A stretch of 36,217 nt of DNA from Aeromicrobium sp. (GCA_025965175.1 JAOPXL010000033.1:1-36217); one strand, 5' to 3'; numbered from the stretch's first letter, positions 1 to 11,334 are shown. The notes: generated by a model not told the origin, from the letters alone. Numbers and translations: made by a program.

Positions 1-2
1 AC

Positions 3-230
3 CGGCAGAACGAGCTGGCGCGCGAGCGCAACAAGTCCGTCCGCTCGGCGCTCAAGACCGCTGTGCGCCGCTTCACCGAGGCGGTTGACGCCGGCAACAC
101 CGACGAGGCCAAGCTCCTCGCCGCTGATGCGACCAAGAAGCTCGACAAGGCGGCCTCCAAGAAGGTCATCCACAAGAACCAGGCGGCGAACCGCAAGTCG
201 GCCATCGCCAAGAAGGCCGCGTCGCTCTGA
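3..230 (+). CDS. rpsT: 30S ribosomal protein S20, C-terminal part (5' end outside window)
   Basis: The frame beginning at base 3 reads 75 residues, [19 protein letters not shown]..., ending ...[11 protein letters not shown] and a TGA stop. This lysine/arginine/alanine-rich helical protein with the [10 protein letters not shown] and [10 protein letters not shown] segments is ribosomal protein S20, a primary 16S rRNA-binding protein of the small subunit. Only about the first dozen residues lie beyond the window edge. The ORF track missed it because no start codon is present. It converges on the broken acyltransferase gene, and beyond that on holA. rpsT next to holA is a common actinobacterial arrangement. 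A strong terminator follows 14 bp after the stop. Confidence 0.97.
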   Translation, partial: RQNELARERNKSVRSALKTAVRRFTEAVDAGNTDEAKLLAADATKKLDKAASKKVIHKNQAANRKSAIAKKAASL

Positions 231-244
231 CGTACGCCTGAACA

Positions 245-274
245 AACGCCCCGGCTCAGGCCGGGGCGTTTTTT
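245..274 (+). terminator. Rho-independent terminator of rpsT, probably bidirectional
   Basis: A perfect 8-bp GC stem (CGCCCCGG / CCGGGGCG, 247-254 and 261-268) with a 6-nt loop is extended by two A-T pairs and followed by a run of six T. On the minus strand the same stem is followed by TTTGTTC, so it may also stop transcription of the opposing pseudogene. That pseudogene's TGA stop (256-258) lies inside the loop. Confidence 0.95.
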
Positions 275-1396
275 CGTGCCCGGCCACGCCACGCCGTGAC
301 CGACAGCAACCGCACGACGGACTCGAGCGGTCCGCGTCCGACGTGGCGCTGCCAGATCATCGCGAACGCCGCCAGCACGACGGCCTGCAGCAGCCAGTGC
401 GAGAAGCTGCCCGGCGTGAGGGCGTCGGGCCGGTCGTACGACTCGGTGGTCGCCGCGCGCCAGAACCAGAGGACGTGCGCGGTGTAGAGCGTCAGCGTCA
501 TGGCGCCGGCGGCGCGCACCGGCAGCAGCGCTGCTCTCGCCCGGGGCGCCCGGACGAGCAGGGCGCCCACCCCGATGACGAGCAGGGCGCCCACCCCGAT
601 GACGAGCAGCGCCGAGCCGATCGCGCTGATGACGTTGAGGGGCGCCGAGGTGTGCTCACCGAGCAGCAGGAGATCGTTCCACGACGCCTCGGTGTAGGGG
701 TAGGACCGCGGGGCGACCAGCAGCTCCCAGCCGAGGCAGGAGCGGTCGTCCACGGCTCCCGCCGAGATCAGCCACCAGGCCAGGCCAACGCAGGTCGAGG
801 CGGCCGACGAGCAGGCCCATCAGGACGTACGCGAACCAGACGATCGCGGGGTAGGCGCCCCAGATGAGGAGCTCGGTCCCGAGGTCGACGGGGTGCCGCA
901 GCTCCGCCAGCTCGGACTGCATCGCGACGACCGGCTCGTGCAGCACCTGGGTCCCGATCAGCACGAAGGGCACGACGGCGATTCAGCCCAGCGTCACGAC
1001 GACCAGTGCCCTGGTCGGGAGCCGCCGGAAGGGCAGCGCCACGACGATCATGAGGCCGTACGACGCAAGGATGACGTAGACCGGCACGTCGTGCAGCGAT
1101 CCGAGGCCGAGCCCCAGCGCGACGAGCAGGGCGCCGCGCACGATGGTCGCCCGGACCGATCCCACGCCCCGCGGGTCACGGCGGTGCACCAGGGTCAGCG
1201 CAACGCCGGCCAGAACTGCGAACAGCGGAGCCGCCCGACCGCCCGCCAGAACCTGCCCGACCGGTGGGCTCCTGGACGGCTCGCCGTGGGGGCCCACGTG
1301 CACCAGCATCATCCCGAGCAGCGCGATGCCGCGAGCGGCATCCACCGCATCGACGCGCGACGGGGGCCGGGTCCCCGACCGCATCAGGCCGGACAT
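256..1396 (-). pseudogene. Broken DUF418/HGSNAT-type membrane acyltransferase gene
   Basis: Three ORF fragments read in order give one polytopic membrane protein. The first (983-1396) has the N-terminal VDAARGIALLGMMLVHV segment typical of HGSNAT/DUF1624 and DUF418 proteins. The second (from about 980 to 790) is in the same frame but cut off by a TGA at 983-985, where VTLG*IAVVPFV suggests a TGG-to-TGA change. The third (256 to about 790) carries WWLISAGAVDD...CLGWELLVAP and the C-terminal GAMTLTLYTAHVLWFW helix, but lies in another frame, so an indel near 787-795 is needed. The start ATG (1394-1396) is 2 nt past the holA stop, so the gene trails the comEA-comEC-holA operon. Family members are predicted to acetylate sugars or other small substrates at the membrane. 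Two sequencing errors could mimic this, but two independent lesions favour a genuine pseudogene. Confidence 0.8.
553..609. repeat. 24-bp tandem repeat, 2.4 copies, inside the acyltransferase pseudogene
   Basis: GACGAGCAGGGCGCCCACCC-CGAT occurs twice back to back (553-576 and 577-600) and begins a third time (601-609, GACGAGCAG). It keeps frame and encodes the repeated VIGVGALL in a predicted membrane helix, lengthening it to VIGVGALLVIGVGALLV. Confidence 0.9.
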
Positions 1397-1398
1397 GC

Positions 1399-2370
1399 TC
1401 AGCGCCGGCGCTGCGCCGCGACCTGGAGGACCATCCGCTCGACCGCGAAGGCGGGGTCGGCCGCGCCGCCCTTGACGTCGAGATCGGCCTGGGCGACCGC
1501 CGAGATGGCCTGTGCCAGTCCGGTCTGGTCCCAGCTCCGCAGCTGCTGGCGCATCGCCCGGATCTTGAACGGCGGTGCCCCGATCAGAGCGGCCAGGTCG
1601 TTGTCGCGGAGCCCCTCGGGCGCCCCGGAGAGCTTCGCGAGCGAGCGCAGGCCCGTCGCGAGCGCGCTCGTGATGAGAACTGGGGCGACCTTGGCGGCCT
1701 CAGCCCACCGGGCCTGCTCGAGGGCGACGCTGATGCGCCCGTCGATCGTCGCGTCCGCGATCTCGTAGCCGCGGACGTCGGCCCGGCCGCCGAAGTACTG
1801 CTGCACCAGGGACGCCGTGATCTCGGCACCCTTCTCCAGGTTGGCGACGAGCTGGTCGGCGGCTCCGGCGAGGGCTCGGAGGTCCTGTCCGACGGCGGCG
1901 ACGAGGAACGTCGCGGCCTGCTCGTCGATCCGGGCGCCGAGGTCGCGAACCTCCCCGAAGACCCACCGCGCGTAGTCCCGCTCGTACTTGGGCTGCTCGA
2001 GCTTGACCTCGCTGACGACCCCGGCCTTCCGCAGCTTGTCGAGCAGGCCTTTGCCCTTCTGGCCGCCGCCGTGGACCAGGATCACGGCGACGTCCGGGGA
2101 GGGCGACGCGACATAGGCCAGCAGCTCGGCCTGGGCGACGTCCGGCAGGTCCTGGAGCTCGGTCAGGACCAGGGCGCTGGCATCGCTGAACAGCGAGGGA
2201 CTCGTGAGGCCCGCGAGCTCGCCGGGCTGCAGTCCCGACGCGGTCGACGTCGCGACCTCGACCTCGGGCTGCTCGGCCGTCACTGCCTTGACCGCCTTGG
2301 CCCGGGTGCGGTCGGCCAGGAACTCGGCGTTGCCGGTGATGAGGAGGATCTTGCCGAATGCCGTGGCCAC
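1399..2370 (-). CDS. holA: DNA polymerase III subunit delta
   Basis: This 323-residue protein matches HolA in length and order: an N-terminal P-loop-like AAA+ region (GKILLITGNAEFLADR), a middle segment with LTELQDLPDVAQAELLAYV and the FVLIVHGGGQKGKGLLDKL-type stretch (here VAVILVHGGGQ), then a C-terminal helical domain (RSLAKLSGAPEGL...IGAPPFKIRAMRQQLRSW). Delta opens the sliding clamp as part of the clamp loader. The GTG start (2368-2370) is 9 nt beyond the comEC stop. No good Shine-Dalgarno is visible, but TAGGCT lies 6 nt upstream, so leaderless transcription from inside the comEC end is possible alongside operon read-through. comEA-comEC-holA is a standard actinobacterial order. Confidence 0.93.
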   Translation of the reverse strand: MATAFGKILLITGNAEFLADRTRAKAVKAVTAEQPEVEVATSTASGLQPGELAGLTSPSLFSDASALVLTELQDLPDVAQAELLAYVASPSPDVAVILVHGGGQKGKGLLDKLRKAGVVSEVKLEQPKYERDYARWVFGEVRDLGARIDEQAATFLVAAVGQDLRALAGAADQLVANLEKGAEITASLVQQYFGGRADVRGYEIADATIDGRISVALEQARWAEAAKVAPVLITSALATGLRSLAKLSGAPEGLRDNDLAALIGAPPFKIRAMRQQLRSWDQTGLAQAISAVAQADLDVKGGAADPAFAVERMVLQVAAQRRR

Positions 2371-2376
2371 GGAGCC

Positions 2377-2382
2377 AGCCTA
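2377..2382 (-). promoter_or_regulatory. Candidate leaderless -10 of holA, overlapping the comEC stop
   Basis: On the minus strand TAGGCT is followed by 6 nt (GGCTCC) and the holA GTG. The first three bases of the hexamer are the TAG stop codon of comEC. Confidence 0.45.
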
Positions 2383-4608
2383 GTGCTGCGTCACCACAGT
2401 CTGCTCCGCGTCGCGCCGGACGATCGCGATGTCACCGTCGGTGTCGGTGCGCCACCACGTCGCACCCTGCCGGCGCAGGAGGGACAGCGCCGCCGCGGCG
2501 GGATGCCCGTAGTCGTTGCCCTCCCCCGCGCTGATCGTCACGATCCGCGCCCCGACTGCGGCGAAGAGCGCCGGCAGCTGCCTGGCGCTGCCATGGTGGG
2601 GCATCTTCAGGACGTCTGCGGCCAGGTCGGGATGCTCCCGGAGCAGGACCCGTTGTGCGGGGGGCTCGATGTCCCCCGTCAGCAGGAGGCGGATGCCACC
2701 CGCCTGGACCCGCAGCACGACGCTGGCGTCGTTCATCGCCGAGCCCTCGCCGGTCGTCGAGGGCTGGTCCGGGAGCGGCCACAGGACCTCGGCGGTGACC
2801 TCCCCGACGGTGAACGTCTCGCCCGGCGACACGACGTGCACCGGGACCCCGCGTGCGGAGGGACCGCCGGTCGGTCCCACCGCGACCTGGTCCACCCGGC
2901 GCCCGTCCTGCACCCCCGGCCAACCGTCGACGTGGTCCGCGTGCGCGTGGGTGAAGACCATGAGCCGCACCCGGCTGACCCCCAGCCGGTCGAGGCATCG
3001 GTCGACCGCCGGCGGGTCCGGCCCCGCGTCGACGACCACGGCGCTGCCCGGCCCGGCCGCCAGCACCGTGGCGTCCCCCTGGCCGACGTCGCAGGCCACC
3101 ATGACCCAGCCCTCGGGCGGCCAGCCGGTCTGCGGCGGCCGCCACACCCCGATCAGCAGTCCCAGGGACAGCCCGAGGAACAGCGCCGGGCGCGTCGAGA
3201 CGACTGCGATCACGACGATGACGACCGGAACGACCAGGAGCAGCAGCTGCCAGGGGGCGTGCCACTCCAGCGAGGCGGACTCGAGCCCGGCCGCATGGTG
3301 CCCCACTGCCAGGATCCAGCTCGCGCCCGCACCGGCCACGACCCCGGCGACCTGCGCCAGCGGGACGGACACCAGGGCGACCAGGCCACCCAGGAGGCCG
3401 GCGATCGTCGCCGGCGCCACGGCAGGCCCGGCGAGGAGGTTGGCGAAGACCGCCACGAGCGACACCTCCCCCGACAGTGCCGCGATGGCCGGGGTGCACG
3501 CGAGCTGGGCCGCCAGCGGCACCGCGACGCTCAGGGCGCACCAGCGCGGCATCCACCGCTCCAGCCGACCCGCCAGGGCCGGCGCCAGCAGCAGGATCCC
3601 GGCCGTCGCCAGGGTCGACAGGATGAATCCGGCAGAGCGGGACAGCCAGGGGTCGAGGAACACCAGCCCGATCACCGCCCAGCAGAGGGCCCGCACCCCG
3701 CCCCGGGACCCCAGACCCAGGGCGGCGATCCCGACCGCGCCCATCGCCGCAGCGCGGACGACGCTCGGGTCGGGGCGGGCCAGCAGCACGAAGGCCACGA
3801 TCGAGCAGGATCCGACGACCCACAGCCCGCGTTGACGGAGGCCGGCCCCCCTGGCCAGGAGCATCACGACCGCAAGCACGATCGTGAGATTGGTCCCGGA
3901 GACTGCCATGAGGTGCGTCAGGCCCGCTCGTCGGAAGTCCTCGTCGACCCCGTCGGGGATCCGGGTGTCGTCCCCGTCGACCAGCGCCGGGACGAGCGCG
4001 CGGGGCTCGGCGGACAGATGGGTGACGGAGCCCCGTACGCCCTCACGCACGCGCTCGGAGGCCTCCCACCACCACGCCGCGCGGTCGGCGGGTCCACGAC
4101 GACTCACGTTGACGACGGCAACCTCCTCCGTGGCGTCGGACGGGGCCAGCCGTCCACTCATGACGAGGCGACGGCCCACGACCAGGTCGTCGGCCTTCCC
4201 GTCGAGGAACGCCGTCGCCCGGTCCCTGACCCGGACGTCCCGGTCGCGGGAGACCGCCCGACGGACCATGACCTCGACGACGACCGACTCGCGACCGTGG
4301 ACCGTGTATGTCCGGGCGTCCCGCAGCACCTCGATGTCGAGCACGACCCGCGCGTGCTCCGCGGCCAGCTCCCGGACCGGGGAGTGTTCGACCGTGGTGA
4401 GGCGCCACGCGCAGGACGCCGCGACGACGGCCACGCACACCGCCGCGAGGGCCACGACACGGGCCCGACCCAGCCGCAGCAGCACCGCCGCGAGAGCCAC
4501 GGCCATCACGGTCACGGCCAGCGCCACCAGCGACCGGGACGTCACGAGCACCGCAGCACCGGCCCAGCAGGCCAGCGCCGCCGGGGCCGTCCTCAGGTCG
4601 TGGCTCAC
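2380..4608 (-). CDS. comEC: ComEC/Rec2-family DNA uptake channel
   Basis: The 742-residue protein has several N-terminal hydrophobic helices, a soluble segment, the central Competence domain (DEDFRRAGLTHLMAVSGTN followed by many membrane helices), and a C-terminal metallo-beta-lactamase-like domain with FTHAHADHVDGW (HxHxDH) and MPHHGS. ComEC is the inner-membrane channel through which single-stranded DNA enters during transformation; the lactamase-fold domain is thought to degrade the non-transported strand. The SGTNL and HxHxDH motifs are intact, so the gene looks functional. The GTG start shares a GTGA overlap with the comEA stop (4605-4608), indicating translational coupling. I infer DNA uptake capacity or a vestige of it; no pilus genes are in the window. 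Confidence 0.93.
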   Translation of the reverse strand: MSHDLRTAPAALACWAGAAVLVTSRSLVALAVTVMAVALAAVLLRLGRARVVALAAVCVAVVAASCAWRLTTVEHSPVRELAAEHARVVLDIEVLRDARTYTVHGRESVVVEVMVRRAVSRDRDVRVRDRATAFLDGKADDLVVGRRLVMSGRLAPSDATEEVAVVNVSRRGPADRAAWWWEASERVREGVRGSVTHLSAEPRALVPALVDGDDTRIPDGVDEDFRRAGLTHLMAVSGTNLTIVLAVVMLLARGAGLRQRGLWVVGSCSIVAFVLLARPDPSVVRAAAMGAVGIAALGLGSRGGVRALCWAVIGLVFLDPWLSRSAGFILSTLATAGILLLAPALAGRLERWMPRWCALSVAVPLAAQLACTPAIAALSGEVSLVAVFANLLAGPAVAPATIAGLLGGLVALVSVPLAQVAGVVAGAGASWILAVGHHAAGLESASLEWHAPWQLLLLVVPVVIVVIAVVSTRPALFLGLSLGLLIGVWRPPQTGWPPEGWVMVACDVGQGDATVLAAGPGSAVVVDAGPDPPAVDRCLDRLGVSRVRLMVFTHAHADHVDGWPGVQDGRRVDQVAVGPTGGPSARGVPVHVVSPGETFTVGEVTAEVLWPLPDQPSTTGEGSAMNDASVVLRVQAGGIRLLLTGDIEPPAQRVLLREHPDLAADVLKMPHHGSARQLPALFAAVGARIVTISAGEGNDYGHPAAAALSLLRRQGATWWRTDTDGDIAIVRRDAEQTVVTQH

Positions 4609-5351
4609 ACCACGACGAGGTCCCGCAGCTCGGCCAGGGTCGCGTCGCCGATGCCCTTGACGTCGAGCAGGTCGTCGACCGAGGTGAACGGCCCGTCGCC
4701 CTCGCGCCAGGCCACGATCGCTCGCGCCGTGACGGGGCCGACGCCCGGCAGGGTGTCGAGCTGCTCGAGCGTCGCGGTGTTGAGGTTGACCTTGGCCCCG
4801 GCGGCGGGTGCCCCGCCGGGGGTCGCCGCCACGGGAGCGCCCGAGGCGTCGACTGGCGCGATGCCGACCAGCACCTGCTCCCCGTCGGCGAGCTCACGGG
4901 CCAGGTTGAGCGATGTCGTGTCGACCTTGCCGAGCAGGCCGCCCGCCGCCTCGATCGCCTCGTAGACGCGCGACCCCCGCGGTACCGTGACGATGCCGGG
5001 ACGTCGCACCTTGCCGATGACGTCGATGATGAGCTCCCCGGCCGGCTTGGCCGTCGCTGCCGCGGAGCCGGGACTCGGGGTCCCGGAGAACGCGAGCGGA
5101 GCCACCGGGTCGCTCTCCTGCGGGCGCCCCGACAGCAGCCACCACACCAGCAGGACCGACGCCGCCACGCCGATCGTCGCGACGGCCCGGACGTGCGGGA
5201 TCTCGACCCTGCGACGTACGGTCACCGGCTCGTCCTCGCGGGGTGGGAGCTCGGCGTCGAAGGATGCCGCGAGCTGGGCCAAACGGCGCCGGGCGATCTC
5301 GGCGCGGGTCTCGTCGGGTGGGTCGGGTGGATTCGCTCGCTTGTGCCTCAC
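4605..5351 (-). CDS. comEA: ComEA-family DNA-binding protein
   Basis: The 248-residue protein has a basic N-terminal cytoplasmic part, one membrane helix at about residues 56-74 (AVATIGVAASVLLVWWLLS), a Pro/Ala/Ser linker, a SLBB domain at about 106-162 (GELIIDVIGKVRRPGIVTV), a second Ala/Gly/Pro linker and a C-terminal helix-hairpin-helix domain at about 187-248 (VNLNTATLEQLDTLPGVGP). ComEA is the membrane-anchored receptor that binds incoming DNA and hands it to ComEC. The GTG start lies 7 nt after TACCGT with no Shine-Dalgarno, so this is a probable leaderless first gene of the comEA-comEC-holA operon. Confidence 0.94.
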   Translation of the reverse strand: MRHKRANPPDPPDETRAEIARRRLAQLAASFDAELPPREDEPVTVRRRVEIPHVRAVATIGVAASVLLVWWLLSGRPQESDPVAPLAFSGTPSPGSAAATAKPAGELIIDVIGKVRRPGIVTVPRGSRVYEAIEAAGGLLGKVDTTSLNLARELADGEQVLVGIAPVDASGAPVAATPGGAPAAGAKVNLNTATLEQLDTLPGVGPVTARAIVAWREGDGPFTSVDDLLDVKGIGDATLAELRDLVVV

Positions 5352-5358
5352 ACCGTCG

Positions 5359-5364
5359 ACGGTA
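5359..5364 (-). promoter_or_regulatory. Candidate leaderless -10 of the comEA operon
   Basis: TACCGT on the minus strand is followed by 7 nt (CGACGGT) and the comEA GTG, putting the expected transcription start at the start codon. Confidence 0.6.
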
Positions 5365-5441
5365 GGCGGGACCGGCCCGGTCCTGAACCGGTCGGCCGGG
5401 GCATGTGGACAACCCGCAGGCGTCGCCTGGCTGTGGAGGAC

Positions 5442-6287
5442 CTAGCGCGGGGTGATCGTCACCGAGATCATCCCGGGGCCGACATGGGCGCCGATCGCGG
5501 CGCCCACCTCGTCGACGGGGATGGTCTCGACCCCGAGCGTCGTGGCGAGGTGCCCCGCGACGCTCGTCGCGCTTGACAGCCCGGCGAGGTGCTGGACGCC
5601 GATGTCGAAGCCGTCGGCGCAGGCCGTCGCCGCCTCGACCGCGAGCGCCTCGACCCGGGCCAGCGCCTTGGCCTGCGTCCGGACCCGTTCGAGCGGGACG
5701 ACGAGTCCGTCGGTGATCGTGAGGATCGGCTTGACTGCGAGCGCCGATCCGATCAGGGCCGCCGCGGCACCCACCCGTCCGCCACGCTTGAGGTACTCGA
5801 GCGTGTCGACGTACAGCAGGACCGTCGAGGACTCCCCCGCCCGGCGGGCAGCCTCGGCGACATCGGCGGCGTCCGCACCGGCGTCACGCGCCTGCGCCGC
5901 CCGTCCCGCGGCGAAGCCGGTCGCCACGCCGACCTGGGTCGAGTCGATGCAGGTGACCGGCACGGGCGACTGCTTCGCGGCGAGAACGGCCGAGTCGAGC
6001 GTCCCGGACATCCGGCGGCTGAGGTGGACCGACACGATCGCGTCGGCTCCCTCGTCCGCGAGACGCCGGTAGACCGCGAGGAAGTCGTCGGGGGTCGGTC
6101 GGGACGTGCTGACCGGCACGAACGAGGCGAGCGCCTCGGCGAGCATGTCCGCCGTGACGTCGACGCCCTCGATGTGGACGTCGGCGCCGATGATGACCTG
6201 CAACGGCACCACCGCGATGCCCTCACGGACGGCGTCCTCCGGTGACAGCGAGGACGTCGAGTCCGTGACGATCGCGATGTGAGGCAT
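5442..6287 (-). CDS. DegV family fatty-acid-binding protein
   Basis: The 281-residue protein starts MPHIAIVTDSTSSLS, the DegV N-terminal signature, and has the HLSRRMSGTLDSA motif and the LKRGGRVGAAAALIGSALAVKPIL segment shared by the family. DegV (FakB-type) proteins bind a fatty acid; in firmicutes they present it to the kinase FakA for phosphorylation. No FakA-like DhaK/DhaL kinase gene lies in the window, so the partner is unknown. Length and domain order are normal. The ATG (6285-6287) lies 7 nt after TAGCAT without a Shine-Dalgarno sequence, so it is probably leaderless and transcribed separately from leuS. Confidence 0.93.
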   Translation of the reverse strand: MPHIAIVTDSTSSLSPEDAVREGIAVVPLQVIIGADVHIEGVDVTADMLAEALASFVPVSTSRPTPDDFLAVYRRLADEGADAIVSVHLSRRMSGTLDSAVLAAKQSPVPVTCIDSTQVGVATGFAAGRAAQARDAGADAADVAEAARRAGESSTVLLYVDTLEYLKRGGRVGAAAALIGSALAVKPILTITDGLVVPLERVRTQAKALARVEALAVEAATACADGFDIGVQHLAGLSSATSVAGHLATTLGVETIPVDEVGAAIGAHVGPGMISVTITPR

Positions 6288-6294
6288 GCCGGGA

Positions 6295-6300
6295 ATGCTA
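6295..6300 (-). promoter_or_regulatory. Candidate leaderless -10 of degV
   Basis: TAGCAT on the minus strand, then 7 nt (TCCCGGC), then the degV ATG. Confidence 0.6.
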
Positions 6301-6330
6301 CTTGCCCCCGCGTCTGGACCATTGGCCGAA

Positions 6331-6440
6331 CGAGCGCAGCGAGCGAACGCAGGCGCACCGGCGCAGCCGGCCGCTGTTGGGGTCCCTCCCGCGAGCGCAG
6401 CGAGGGGGCGGAACGAGCAGCGGGGCGGGCGAGGAACGAG
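6331..6440. repeat. GAGCGCAGCGAG-type repeat between leuS and degV
   Basis: The 13-mer CGAGCGCAGCGAG occurs at 6331-6343 and 6392-6404, followed by degenerate GGAACGAGC-type units (about 6410-6440). Around the second copy CCCTC (6384-6388) and GAGGG (6402-6406) can pair. The region fills most of the 162-bp gap downstream of leuS. It resembles short interspersed palindromic repeats of actinobacterial gene ends and may fold in RNA as a weak terminator or stabiliser. No ORF is apparent. Confidence 0.6.
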
Positions 6441-6449
6441 CCCGGCGCC

Positions 6450-9287
<2,838 letters not shown>

Positions 9288-9294
9288 TGCCCGA

Positions 9295-9300
9295 ATGTTA
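9295..9300 (-). promoter_or_regulatory. Candidate leaderless -10 of leuS
   Basis: TAACAT (close to consensus TATAAT) on the minus strand, then 7 nt (TCGGGCA), then the leuS GTG. It overlaps the end of the upstream 92-residue gene. Confidence 0.65.
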
Positions 9301-9576
9301 CCGGTGGTGCGGCTCGTCCTTCGCGTCCGGTGACGTCTGCTCGTCCGGAACGGCCAGCGGGCGGATCCGCGCCCACGCCACGAACGCCACGCCGACCAGG
9401 ATCAGCGCCAGCCCCGCCCACAGGTTGATGTTGAGCCCGTCACCCTTCGCGAGCTCCTCGTCGGAGTTGTTGAGCAGTCCCAGCAGCGTGAGGATCACGC
9501 CGTACACGCCGATCAGCCCGCCGATGATGATCCGGATGTCGAACACCCCGACGGTGCGCTTGCCATCTGCAGCCAT
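9298..9576 (-). CDS. Small two-helix membrane protein downstream of the symporter
   Basis: The 92-residue protein has two hydrophobic segments, at about residues 12-36 ([24 protein letters not shown]) and about 50-68 ([20 protein letters not shown]), and a charged C-terminal tail. A Shine-Dalgarno AGGAG lies 7 nt before the ATG. That site includes the symporter stop TAG, so the two genes are almost certainly co-translated (gap 9 bp). I do not recognise a named family. The fixed position behind a sodium:solute symporter suggests an accessory or stabilising subunit, which is inference only. Confidence 0.8.
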   Translation of the reverse strand: MAADGKRTVGVFDIRIIIGGLIGVYGVILTLLGLLNNSDEELAKGDGLNINLWAGLALILVGVAFVAWARIRPLAVPDEQTSPDAKDEPHHR

Positions 9577-9585
9577 GTCGAACTC

Positions 9586-11283
9586 CTATCGGAAGATGAT
9601 GTTGAGGATGATGACCATCACCAGGCCGATGCCGGCGAGCTTGGGCGGGGACTGCCACCACGGCAGGTGCATCTCGTCCGGGTCGACCAGCGACTCCTTG
9701 GGCGTCAAGGAGTAGACGAGTCCTTCGAGGTCCTTCTCGTCCCGCGGCCCGGTGAACATCGTGACGATGACGCTGACCAGGATGTCGACGACGAACGCCG
9801 CACCGGCCGCGACGAAGCTCGCTCCCTGGCCCTTGAGGTTGAGCACCCCGAGGCTGGCCGAGCCCAGGGCGTCCTCGCTGAGCAGCGCGACGACGATCGC
9901 GGCGAGCGTGCCCGACACCAGCCCGGTCCAGCCGGCCGTCGCGCTCATCCGCTTCCACAGCATGCCGAGGATGAAGGTCGCGAACAGCGGCGCGTTGAAG
10001 AACCCGAACAGGGTCTGGAGGTAGTTCATCAGGTTGGAGTAGTTGGACGCGATACCCGCGGTGCCGATCGCGATGAAGGTCGCCGCGACGGTCGCGATCC
10101 GACCGATGCGCGTGTAGTAGGAGTCCTCACGCTCCTTGACGACGTACTGCTGCCAGATGTCGTAGGAGAAGACTGTGTTGAACGCCGAGATGTTGGCCGC
10201 CATGCCGGCCATGAACGACGCCAGCAGGCCCGCGATCGCGACGCCGAGCATGCCGTTGGGCAGCAGGTCACGCATCAGGAGCAGGATCGCGTCGTTGTAC
10301 TTGACGTCCCCCGCGCCCTCGCCGGCCTTGAGGGCCGCGAGCTCAGGGACGATGATCGCCGCGATGATACCGGGGATGATGACGATGAACGGGATGAACA
10401 TCTTCGGGAACGCGCCGATGATGGGCGCCCGCCGGGCCGACGAGAGCGAGTCCGAGGCCATCGCGCGCTGCACCTCGACGAAGTTCGTCGTCCAGTAGCC
10501 GAACGACAGCACGAAGCCCAGGCCGAACACGATGCCGATGACCGACAGGACGGGGTCGGCGATGCCGGTCAGCTCGGTGCCGGGCCACGACGACAGCTGA
10601 TCGTCACTGGGCTTGATCTTGTCCTGGATGCCCTCCCAGCCGCCGACCTTGTGCAGCGCGATGATTGTCAGGGGCAGCAGCGCCGCCACGATGACGAAGA
10701 ACTGCAGCACCTCGTTGTAGATCGCCGCGGACAGCCCGCCGAGCGCGGTGTACGACAGCACGATCGCCGCCGCGATGACGAGCGACACGAGCGTGGGCCA
10801 GCCGAGCAGTCGGTTGACGATCGTCGCGAGCAGGTAGAGGTTGATGCCGGCGATCAGCAGCTGGGCGACGGCGAAGCTGATGGCGTTGACGAGATGGGCG
10901 CCGGTGCCGAACCGCCGGCGCATGAACTCGGGAACGCTGCGCACACCGGATCCGTAGTAGAACGGCATCATCACGATGCCGAGGAACAACATCGCCGGCA
11001 CGGCGCCGATCCAGAAGTAGTGCACCGTCGCCATGCCGAACTCGGCACCGTTGGCGGACATGCCCATGATCTCGACGGCGCCGAGGTTGGCCGAGATGAA
11101 TGCCAGCCCCGTGACCCAGGCCGGCAGGGACCGACCGGACAGGAAGAAGTCGAGGCTCGTCGAGATCTGCCGGCGGGCGATCACGCCGATGCCGATCACC
11201 ACCGCGAAGTAGATCGCGATGATCGTGAAGTCGAAGAAGTCAGCATCGAGCCTGAACGTGTCATCGGTTGCCGCATGCAGCAC
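9586..11283 (-). CDS. Sodium:solute symporter family protein (SSS/SGLT type)
   Basis: The 565-residue protein has about 13-14 predicted membrane helices. Family signatures are the N-terminal YFAVVIGIGVIARR and SLDFFLSGRSLPAWVTGLAFISANLGAVE segments, the YFWIGAVPAMLFLG helix, FGLGFVLSFGYWTTNFVEVQRAMAS, and SFMAGMAANISAFNTVFSYDIWQ. The order resembles SGLT-type Na+/sugar symporters more than proline permeases, but the substrate cannot be read from the sequence. The likely role is Na+-driven uptake of a sugar or other small solute. The GTG start has GGGAG about 6 nt upstream. TAAGGT at 11335-11340 (minus) is a possible promoter giving a leader of about 45 nt. It is followed by the small membrane gene. 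Confidence 0.9.
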   Translation of the reverse strand: MLHAATDDTFRLDADFFDFTIIAIYFAVVIGIGVIARRQISTSLDFFLSGRSLPAWVTGLAFISANLGAVEIMGMSANGAEFGMATVHYFWIGAVPAMLFLGIVMMPFYYGSGVRSVPEFMRRRFGTGAHLVNAISFAVAQLLIAGINLYLLATIVNRLLGWPTLVSLVIAAAIVLSYTALGGLSAAIYNEVLQFFVIVAALLPLTIIALHKVGGWEGIQDKIKPSDDQLSSWPGTELTGIADPVLSVIGIVFGLGFVLSFGYWTTNFVEVQRAMASDSLSSARRAPIIGAFPKMFIPFIVIIPGIIAAIIVPELAALKAGEGAGDVKYNDAILLLMRDLLPNGMLGVAIAGLLASFMAGMAANISAFNTVFSYDIWQQYVVKEREDSYYTRIGRIATVAATFIAIGTAGIASNYSNLMNYLQTLFGFFNAPLFATFILGMLWKRMSATAGWTGLVSGTLAAIVVALLSEDALGSASLGVLNLKGQGASFVAAGAAFVVDILVSVIVTMFTGPRDEKDLEGLVYSLTPKESLVDPDEMHLPWWQSPPKLAGIGLVMVIILNIIFR

Positions 11284-11334
11284 GGAGTTCTCCCGTCCGA
11301 AAGAGACACGACCCCCCGGCCGGCTCCTCGAGGG

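Noticed and set aside
1264-4965. 1233-residue plus-strand ORF
   Set aside because: It is antisense to holA, comEC and comEA, is extremely Arg/Gly/Asp-rich with no domain, and exists only because high-GC codon bias keeps opposite frames open.
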